Positions 4,996 to 10,866 of a stretch of DNA of 12,221 nucleotides are shown here, piece by piece (the first letter of the stretch is position 1; every line of letters begins with the position of its first letter). The notes under the pieces were generated by a model. It had not been told where the DNA came from. It did no database searches and saw nothing but the letters and a program-made list of their open reading frames with translations. The DNA comes from Candidatus Latescibacterota bacterium. GTDB taxonomy: Bacteria > JAAXHH01 > JACQVL01. Position numbers and translations under genes: made by a program. The DNA lies in NCBI GenBank assembly GCA_016209865.1, contig JACQVL010000140.1, positions 1 through 12,221 on the forward strand. The letters are read 5' to 3'.

Positions 4996-7107
4996 GTGCC
5001 GACCGAACGCATCTTAGTCACAGACGCCCTCCCCTACGCCAACGGGGGACTTCACCTCGGTCACGTCGCCGGGTCGCACCTGCCCGGCGATATCTACGTC
5101 CGGTACCAGCGGCTGAAAGGCCGGGACGTCATCCACATCGGAGGGACGGACGACCACGGCGTCCCCATCACCCTCGCCGCCGAACGGGAAGGGATCAGTC
5201 CCCAGGAGCTCGTGGGAAAATACTACCAGTCGATCGCGCGCAGCTTAGAGCGAGCCGGCATCGTGTTCGACAACTTTTCCCAGACCTCCCGGCCGATCCA
5301 CCACGAGACGGCGCGCGCCTTTTTCACCCGCCTGTACGAACGGGGATGGTTCGTCCCGCGCGAGACGGATCAACTCTACTGCGTGAAAGACCAGCGGTTT
5401 CTGCCCGACCGGTACGTGGAAGGCACCTGTCCGCACTGCGGCTACCCGCGGGCGCGAGGCGACCAGTGTGAGAGCTGCGGCACCCTGCTCGACGCCATCC
5501 AGTTAATCGACCCGAAATGCCAGATATGCTTCACCATCCCGGAAGTCCGCAAGACGACGCACTGGTATTTCCTGCTGACACGGGCCGAGCAAGACCTGGC
5601 CGCCTGGCTGGAGACGAAATCCCACTGGAAAGACAACGTCCGCCATTACTGCGCCGAGTGGCTCCGGCAGGGATTGGAAGACCGGCCGATCACGCGGGAT
5701 ATCGAGTGGGGGATTCCGGTCCCCCTGGCGGAGGCGGCGGGCAAGGTGATCTACGTCTGGTTCGAGGCGCTGATCGGGTACATCTCGTCCACGAAAGAAT
5801 GGGCGGCCCGTACCGGCCAGCCCGATCGCTGGAAGGACTACTGGCTCAACCCCGACTGCACCCTCGTCCACTGCCTGGGCAAGGATAACATCGTCTTCCA
5901 TGCCATCCTGTGGCCCGCCATGCTGATGGCGCACGGAGACTTCGTCCTCCCCGCCGAGGTCCCGGCGAATGAGTTCTTGAACATCGAAGGGCAGAAACTG
6001 TCCACCAGCCGGAACTGGGCGATCTGGCTGGAGGAGTTCTTAGAGGAGTTCCCGCCCGACCCTCTCCGGTATTATCTTGCGGCGATCGCGCCGGAGACGA
6101 AGGACACCGATTTCGCCTGGAAAGACTTCCAGGCCCGGAACAACAACGAACTGGCGGACAGTTTCGGGAATTTCATCAACCGGAGTCTGACGTTTATCGC
6201 CCGGTATGCCGACGGCCGGGTTCCGCCGCCGGGCGACCTGCAGGGCGACGACCGGGCGGTGCTCGACGCGCTCGTCGCCGCTCCGGACGCGGTCGGGGCC
6301 TGCTTCGAGTCGTTCCAGGTTCGCGCCGCCGTCCGTGAACTCATCCGGCTGGGGAATCAGCTCAACAAATACTTCAACGACCAGGAACCCTGGCGGACGC
6401 GGAAGACCGCCCCGGACCGGTGCGCGGCCACCCTCTACGTCTGCGCGCAGGCGGTCCGGTCGCTGGCCATCCTGATGGCCCCGATCACCCCGTTTTCCTC
6501 CGAGAAGGTCTGGACGATGCTCGCCCTGCCGGGCCGGGTGGACACGCAACGATGGGACAACGCCGCAGACCAGGGGGTGCCGGCCGGACATCAGATCGGC
6601 AAGCCGGAGATCCTGTTCACCAAGATCGAGGACGCGGTCATCGACGCGCAGATCGCCAAACTCGGCCGTCCGGCGGGGGGAAAAGAAGGCAGTGGGCAGT
6701 GGGCAGTGGGCAGTGGAACACCGACTCCGCCTGCCCAGACAGTGCCATCGCCTGCTGCGGAGTCGCCGTCTGTCCCCCCGGACACGATCTCTCTCGCGGA
6801 ATTCCAGCGGCTCGACCTCCGGGTGGCGGAGATCGTCGCCGCCGAGAGGGTGGAGAAGGCAGACAAACTCCTCCGGCTGCGTATCCGTATCGGGAGCGAA
6901 GAACGGCAGATCGTCGCCGGGATCGCCAGGCAGTACAGCCCGGACCGCCTGGTCGGGACGAAGATCATCGTCGTCGCCAACCTGCAGCCGACGACGATCC
7001 GCGGGATCGAATCCCAGGGCATGCTCTTAGCCGCCGCCGATGAGGACGGGGTACCCCTGCTGCTCCGGCCCGACGGGGACGTCCCGGCGGGCGCGAAGGT
7101 GAAATAA
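4996..7107 (+). CDS. metG: Methionyl-tRNA synthetase with C-terminal tRNA-binding domain
   Basis: A 703-residue class I synthetase that charges tRNA-Met in the cytoplasm. The catalytic domain shows the HIGH signature as HLGH (residues 20-23) and GGTDDHG (49-55). The zinc-knuckle insertion has C145/C148/C158/C161 plus C175/C178. The KMSKS loop appears as KLSTSR (334-339), a variant common in one MetRS group. The helical anticodon-binding domain covers about 370-555. Residues 600-703 are a Trbp111/EMAP-type OB-fold (FQRLDLRVAEIVAAE, then IVVANLQPTTIRGIESQGMLL) that helps dimerise and grip tRNA. The Pro/Ser-rich linker between them (560-598) contains GSGQWAVGSG, encoded by four copies of a heptamer repeat. 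The GTG start is set by AAGGA at 4985 and by alignment of the MetRS N-terminus. The gene begins three bases after the ricT stop codon. Confidence 0.97.
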   Translation: MPTERILVTDALPYANGGLHLGHVAGSHLPGDIYVRYQRLKGRDVIHIGGTDDHGVPITLAAEREGISPQELVGKYYQSIARSLERAGIVFDNFSQTSRPIHHETARAFFTRLYERGWFVPRETDQLYCVKDQRFLPDRYVEGTCPHCGYPRARGDQCESCGTLLDAIQLIDPKCQICFTIPEVRKTTHWYFLLTRAEQDLAAWLETKSHWKDNVRHYCAEWLRQGLEDRPITRDIEWGIPVPLAEAAGKVIYVWFEALIGYISSTKEWAARTGQPDRWKDYWLNPDCTLVHCLGKDNIVFHAILWPAMLMAHGDFVLPAEVPANEFLNIEGQKLSTSRNWAIWLEEFLEEFPPDPLRYYLAAIAPETKDTDFAWKDFQARNNNELADSFGNFINRSLTFIARYADGRVPPPGDLQGDDRAVLDALVAAPDAVGACFESFQVRAAVRELIRLGNQLNKYFNDQEPWRTRKTAPDRCAATLYVCAQAVRSLAILMAPITPFSSEKVWTMLALPGRVDTQRWDNAADQGVPAGHQIGKPEILFTKIEDAVIDAQIAKLGRPAGGKEGSGQWAVGSGTPTPPAQTVPSPAAESPSVPPDTISLAEFQRLDLRVAEIVAAERVEKADKLLRLRIRIGSEERQIVAGIARQYSPDRLVGTKIIVVANLQPTTIRGIESQGMLLAAADEDGVPLLLRPDGDVPAGAKVK
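6688..6715 (+). repeat. Tandem heptamer array GGCAGTG x4 inside the metG linker
   Basis: Four perfect copies of GGCAGTG encode most of a GSGQWAVGSG stretch between the anticodon-binding and C-terminal domains. Rotated, the unit is AGTGGGC, which shares AGTG with the two intergenic arrays in this window. A one-unit change would shift the frame and replace the C-terminal OB domain. Confidence 0.85.
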
Positions 7108-7111
7108 CACC

Positions 7112-7219
7112 AGTGACGAGTGGTCAGTGACAAGTGACGAGTACAGAAAATTCCGAGGAGATTGACTATCCATCTTCATCACGGTATACTGTTTTACTCG
7201 TCACTCGTCACTCGTCACC
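7112..7219 (+). repeat. Inverted heptamer arrays (AGTGACG x4 facing CGTCACT x3) between metG and tatD
   Basis: Left units are AGTGACG, AGTGGTC, AGTGACA and AGTGACG (7112-7139). Right units are CGTCACT, CGTCACT and CGTCACC (7199-7219), preceded by ACT. The best pairing is 7126-7142 with 7196-7212, matching at 16 of 17 positions. The 53-base loop contains the promoter at 7162-7190. The layout copies that of the surA-rqcP gap with a different heptamer. Confidence 0.85.
7162..7190 (+). promoter_or_regulatory. Sigma70-type promoter for the tatD operon, within the repeat loop
   Basis: TTGACT (7162-7167) and TATACT (7185-7190) are 17 bases apart, each one mismatch from consensus. Transcription would start near 7197, at the edge of the right heptamer arm, so most of the left arm would be left out of this transcript. 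Confidence 0.65.
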
Positions 7220-7221
7220 CT

Positions 7222-7227
7222 TATAAT
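7222..7227 (+). promoter_or_regulatory. Possible second -10 box immediately before tatD (leaderless start)
   Basis: A consensus TATAAT ends five bases before ATG 7233, so a start from it would fall on or next to the tatD ATG and give a leaderless message. No good -35 box is present at the right spacing, and tatD has no clear Shine-Dalgarno. This is a weak candidate beside the promoter at 7162-7190. Confidence 0.3.
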
Positions 7228-7232
7228 CGCTG

Positions 7233-7997
7233 ATGTTCACCGACACCCACGTCCACCTGTCGCTCCCGGAATTCGACGCCGACCGTGAGGCGGTCATCCG
7301 GCGGGCGTTCGACGCGGGGGTCACCCGGCTGATCATCATCGGCATCGACGTCGAGACGAGCCGGGCCGCCGTCGCCCTGGCCGGCCGGTCTGACGGCCTG
7401 TTCGCCACCGTCGGAATTCATCCGCATGAAGCCGGCCGGGCGACGGAGGATGATTTCCGCCAGATCGCCGACCTGGCGCGCCAGCCGAACGTCGTGGGGA
7501 TCGGGGAGACGGGTCTGGACTTCTACCGGAACCACTCTGAGGCCGACCCGCAGCGCCAGGCGTTCCGCCGCCACATCCGGTTGAGCCGGGAGTCCGGGCT
7601 TCCCGTCATCGTCCATGACCGGGAGGCGCATGATGAGGTGCTGGCCATCCTGCGTGACGAACGGGCGGACGAGGCGGGGGCGGTGTTGCACTGTTTCACC
7701 GGCGACCGGACGATGGCGGCGGCCGCGGCCGAATCGGGGTTCTTTCTGTCGTTGGGGGGCGTGGTGACGTTCAAAAACACCGCACTGGCGGCGGTCGTGC
7801 CGTTCATCCCGCTCGACCGGCTGCTCGTCGAGACGGACGCGCCGTACCTGGCCCCCGTCCCGTTCCGCGGGCGTCGCAACGAGCCGGCCTGGGTGGTGCA
7901 CACCGCGACAGCCGTCGCCCGAATCCTCGGCCGGCCCGTGGAGCAGATCGCGGATGCGACTTCACGGAACGCGGCGACGGTGTTCCGGCTGCCATGA
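7233..7997 (+). CDS. tatD: TatD-family metal-dependent deoxyribonuclease
   Basis: A 254-residue TIM-barrel hydrolase of usual TatD length. All expected metal ligands can be read: H6 and H8 (DTHVHL), E92 (GETGLDFYR), H128 (IVHDRE), H153 (LHCFTG) and D202 (ETDAPYL). TatD proteins cleave DNA, and some act on D-aminoacyl-tRNA. The protein has no signal peptide and should be cytosolic. The start ATG 7233 places the HxH strand at the expected residue. There is no clear ribosome binding site, only a pyrimidine-rich repeat arm and TATAAT. It overlaps the following rsmA gene by four bases (ATGA). Its place between metG and ksgA matches the yabD position in Bacillus. Confidence 0.95.
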   Translation: MFTDTHVHLSLPEFDADREAVIRRAFDAGVTRLIIIGIDVETSRAAVALAGRSDGLFATVGIHPHEAGRATEDDFRQIADLARQPNVVGIGETGLDFYRNHSEADPQRQAFRRHIRLSRESGLPVIVHDREAHDEVLAILRDERADEAGAVLHCFTGDRTMAAAAAESGFFLSLGGVVTFKNTALAAVVPFIPLDRLLVETDAPYLAPVPFRGRRNEPAWVVHTATAVARILGRPVEQIADATSRNAATVFRLP

Positions 7998-8869
7998 TGT
8001 CCGCCATCGCCCTGCTCCGCCGGTACAGGATCCATCCCGACAAGGCGTTAGGCCAGCACTTCCTGGTGAACGACAGGATCGCACGCCGGATCGTGGACGC
8101 GACCGGGGTTGACGCTCACACCGTCGTCCTGGAGATCGGACCGGGGATCGGGGCGCTGACCCGCCAGCTCGTCGAACGCGCCCGGCACGTCGTCGGGGTC
8201 GAGATCGATCCCGCGCTCTTCCGGGTGCTCCAAGCTGAGTTCGCCGATTGCCAGAACCTCACCCTGCTGTGCCAGGATATCTGTGACCTGGACATCACGG
8301 AGGTCTGTCGCGCGCATGGCGTGGACGATCTGATCGTGGTCGGAAACCTGCCGTACAACATCACCGGTCCCGTCATCGAGCGACTGCTGCGGTACCGTTC
8401 CGTCATCCGTCTGGCGACGATCATGGTCCAGCAGGAAGTGGGCGCACGCCTGACCGCCCCACCGGGGAACAAGACGTATGGAGCCCTCTCGGTGATCGTC
8501 CAGTATACGTACCAGCCTCGCCTGCTGTTTCGCGTGTCGCCCGGTCACTTCATCCCCCGTCCCGCCGTCCAGTCCGTCGTGATGACGCTGACCCCCCATC
8601 CGACCCCGCCGGTGAACGTGCACGACCCGGACTGCCTGTTCCGTCTCGTCAAGGCCGCGTTTCGGCATCGCCGGAAGATGCTCCATCACGCGCTGACCGG
8701 AGACCTCATCCCGCATCCCGACGCGGCTCAGCGTGCCGAGATCGAGTCGTGCACGGGGATCGACCTGCGCCGGCGTGGGGAAACCCTCAGCCTGGCCGAG
8801 TTCGGACGGCTGGCGGATGCGATAGGGCAACGACACAACAGGAACGAAACGGCGAAACGGGAAATGTGA
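7994..8869 (+). CDS. rsmA: 16S rRNA dimethyladenosine transferase (RsmA/KsgA)
   Basis: A 291-residue enzyme that dimethylates the two adjacent adenosines near the 3' end of 16S rRNA during small-subunit assembly. Visible motifs are the N-terminal LGQHFLVN (residues 19-26), motif I LEIGPGIGALT (46-56), the acidic VGVEIDPAL (67-75), the catalytic NLPYNIT (118-124), and VSPGHFIPRPAVQSVV (181-196), which precedes the helical C-terminal domain. The first ATG (7994) overlaps the tatD stop codon as ATGA. A second ATG follows at once, so either may be used. No Shine-Dalgarno is seen, so translation is probably coupled to tatD. The deacetylase gene begins on its last stop-codon base. Confidence 0.96.
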   Translation: MMSAIALLRRYRIHPDKALGQHFLVNDRIARRIVDATGVDAHTVVLEIGPGIGALTRQLVERARHVVGVEIDPALFRVLQAEFADCQNLTLLCQDICDLDITEVCRAHGVDDLIVVGNLPYNITGPVIERLLRYRSVIRLATIMVQQEVGARLTAPPGNKTYGALSVIVQYTYQPRLLFRVSPGHFIPRPAVQSVVMTLTPHPTPPVNVHDPDCLFRLVKAAFRHRRKMLHHALTGDLIPHPDAAQRAEIESCTGIDLRRRGETLSLAEFGRLADAIGQRHNRNETAKREM

Positions 8870-10095
8870 TGCGTTACCGTCGCTCACACGCCGTCCGACA
8901 ACGCTTAGCCGGGCGAGTCCGGCGTCCCTACCGGGTGCGCCAGCGCGTGCTCCTGGGGCTGTTGGTGGTCACGATGGCCGGCTGGGGGGGATGGGCGCTC
9001 ATCCGGAATGAAGGGCAACCGAACGGGCTGTCCCGGCTGTTGGGCCGGTCCGAGCCGCCCCCGCGTCCGGTCGATGCCAGGATCAAGCGGGTGGTGGCGG
9101 AGGCCGAGCAGTACCGGACGATGGACTTCGCTATCGCTCAGGCGCTCACCAACCTCCAGGTGGCGCCGGGCCGCGTGAAGGAGACGCAATCATGGCAGCC
9201 GGGACGGGACGGACTCTGGCATCCGACGCGACGGACGGTCCGGGTCTCCGCGTTCTATTCGTTCACCCGGTGTAATCTTGAAGTGACCCGGGCCATCACG
9301 GCGGCCGGCGGACGGATCAGCAGCGCGGTCGAGCACAGTCTGACGCGCGAGCTCACTCTGCGCGTGGGGATCGGCGACCTCTTGACCCACGAGTTGACTC
9401 TCCGCCGCGACCCGGATGTCCCGCGCCGGACGGGCCAGATGGCGATCATCATCGATGACTTAGGGGAGGTCGGGGGTGACGTCACGACGCAGTTTGTGCA
9501 GATCAAGCAACCGTTGACGTTCGCTCTCATTCCCTGGCAGCGCGAGGCACGGCACCTGGCGACCGAGGCGATCCTGCGCAAACACGAGGTGATCGTCCAC
9601 CTGCCGATGGAACCGAAGGAGTATCCCCGGCTGAATCCGGGATGGCGGGCGATCTTCGTGAAGCAATCCGACGCACAAATCCGCCGTGTGATCCAGGATG
9701 CGCTCATCGCCCTCCCCGCCGCGCGCGGGGTCAATAACCACATGGGAAGCCGAGCCACGGAGAACGCGCAGGTGATGCAGATTCTCCTGGAGGAAGTGAA
9801 ACGGAGCGGCAAGTACTTTATCGACAGCCGGACGACGCCGCTGTCTGTCGGCTATCCGCTCGCCCGCCGGCTCGGCATCCGGAGCGCGGCCTCCTGGGGG
9901 TTTCTGGATGAGATCGACGATCAGGAGCGGATCGCGGATGCCCTCGACCTGGCGTCCCACACCGCGCTGGAGCAAGGTCCGCTCATCGTCATCGGGCACG
10001 CCCGGCCGAATACTCTGACCGTCCTGCTTCAGATGCTCGACCGTCTGGAACTCCGGGGGATCCAGTTCGTGCCCGCGTCTGCATTGGCGCGATAA
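8869..10095 (+). CDS. yibQ: YibQ-type divergent polysaccharide deacetylase, membrane anchored
   Basis: A 408-residue protein with a basic N-terminus (many Arg in residues 1-26), one membrane segment at about 27-45 and an extracytoplasmic remainder. Residues 68-188 are a poorly characterised stalk domain. Residues 190-408 are the divergent deacetylase fold (Pfam Polysacc_deac_2): IIIDDLG (193-199), VHLPMEP (243-249), GVNNHMGSR (287-295), FIDSRTT (317-323) and IVIGHARPNT (373-382). D196/D197, H244, H291, D319 and H377 are likely metal or catalytic residues. The natural substrate of this family is not established; in E. coli, yibQ follows envC, a regulator of murein hydrolases. The frame is open to 8749, but ATG 8869 (shared TGATG with rsmA) is preferred because it starts the basic, membrane-anchored N-terminus and avoids a 120-base overlap. 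Confidence 0.88.
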   Translation: MRYRRSHAVRQRLAGRVRRPYRVRQRVLLGLLVVTMAGWGGWALIRNEGQPNGLSRLLGRSEPPPRPVDARIKRVVAEAEQYRTMDFAIAQALTNLQVAPGRVKETQSWQPGRDGLWHPTRRTVRVSAFYSFTRCNLEVTRAITAAGGRISSAVEHSLTRELTLRVGIGDLLTHELTLRRDPDVPRRTGQMAIIIDDLGEVGGDVTTQFVQIKQPLTFALIPWQREARHLATEAILRKHEVIVHLPMEPKEYPRLNPGWRAIFVKQSDAQIRRVIQDALIALPAARGVNNHMGSRATENAQVMQILLEEVKRSGKYFIDSRTTPLSVGYPLARRLGIRSAASWGFLDEIDDQERIADALDLASHTALEQGPLIVIGHARPNTLTVLLQMLDRLELRGIQFVPASALAR

Positions 10096-10096
10096 C

Positions 10097-10103
10097 AGGA
10101 GAG
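10097..10103 (+). promoter_or_regulatory. Ribosome binding site of the pdxJ homologue
   Basis: AGGAGAG lies seven bases before ATG 10111. It is one of the strongest such sites in the window and suggests the gene is well translated. Confidence 0.65.
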
Positions 10104-10110
10104 CATCCGT

Positions 10111-10866
10111 ATGGTCAAACTCAGTGTCTGTCTCGACCTGATCGCAGCGATCCGGCGGATGGGGGGCCGGATCGACCCCGACCCGGTCGCCGCGGCCGTC
10201 CTCGCCCAGGTGGGCGGGGCAGACGGAGTGACGGTCTCCTGGCTGCCGGAGGGAACAGGGCTTCAACCCGATGAATTTCCCCTCCTCCGCAGGCTCGTCC
10301 AGACCCACCTCACCCTCATCATGCCCCCGGCGGATGAGGTCGTGCAGGGGGCCTTGACCCTCCGTCCGGACATGGTGACCTTCGTCCCGACCGGGTATCA
10401 GAGCGCCGGGTTGGGGAGTGATTGGGCGAACGTCGGATGGCCGGAGACAGACACATCAGGGCGATCCCTCGACCCGATCGTCCAGGTGTTCCAGGACCGG
10501 AACATCCTGGTCAACGTCCTGGTCAGCCCGTCTGCCACGGACGTCCGGGCCTGCTCGAAGCTCAACGTCGACTCTGTCCATCTCGATGCCAGCCGGTTTG
10601 CCACCGCCGCGAATGCCGGGGACGAGCAACAGGCCCTGAACGAGCTGGCCAGCACCGCCAAGGTCGCGGCACGCCTGAACATGGGGGTCTCGATCGGACG
10701 CGGCGTGACGCCCCAGAACCTCCCCGACCTGGCGGGCATCTGGGAGGTCGAAGAGGTGGTCGTGGGGCATGCCGTGGCGGCCAGAGCGATGGCGGTCGGC
10801 CTCGAGCGAGCGGTGCGCGACCTCGTCGATGTCATCCGCCACGCGCCCAACCGTCCGGGGGAATAA
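10111..10866 (+). CDS. pdxJ: PdxJ-like TIM barrel lacking most canonical catalytic residues
   Basis: A 251-residue protein of PdxJ length that aligns with pyridoxine 5'-phosphate synthase along its whole length: VCLDLIAAIRR against VNIDHIATLR, DPDPVAAAVLAQVGGADGVTV against the DPVxAAxxAExAGADGITV region, then RPDMVTFVP, VNVLVSP, and EVVVGHAVAARAMAVGLERAV near the end. Key family positions differ. The His of NIDH is Leu, the HLREDRRHI stretch is SWLPEGTGL, the Glu of NLEMA is Ile, the His of NAGHGL is Arg (IGRGV), and the TTEGGLD loop is absent. The late phosphate-binding GHA is kept. Descent from PdxJ is therefore clear, but normal vitamin B6 synthesis is doubtful. The frame is intact and well translated, so it is not a pseudogene. 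It sits 15 bases after yibQ and overlaps secD by one base. Confidence 0.8.
   Translation: MVKLSVCLDLIAAIRRMGGRIDPDPVAAAVLAQVGGADGVTVSWLPEGTGLQPDEFPLLRRLVQTHLTLIMPPADEVVQGALTLRPDMVTFVPTGYQSAGLGSDWANVGWPETDTSGRSLDPIVQVFQDRNILVNVLVSPSATDVRACSKLNVDSVHLDASRFATAANAGDEQQALNELASTAKVAARLNMGVSIGRGVTPQNLPDLAGIWEVEEVVVGHAVAARAMAVGLERAVRDLVDVIRHAPNRPGE

Noticed and set aside
1515-7219. Tandem heptamers as a CRISPR array
   Set aside because: Units are only seven bases, contiguous and without unique spacers, and no cas gene is present.
8749-8868. Upstream extension of the yibQ-type gene
   Set aside because: It would overlap rsmA by 120 bases; ATG 8869 gives the expected basic, membrane-anchored N-terminus and a typical TGATG junction.
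9713-9731. GC-rich near-palindrome CCCCGCC/GCGCGGGG inside the deacetylase gene
   Set aside because: Explained by Pro-Ala-Ala-Arg-Gly coding in a GC-rich gene; no sign of a dispersed element.
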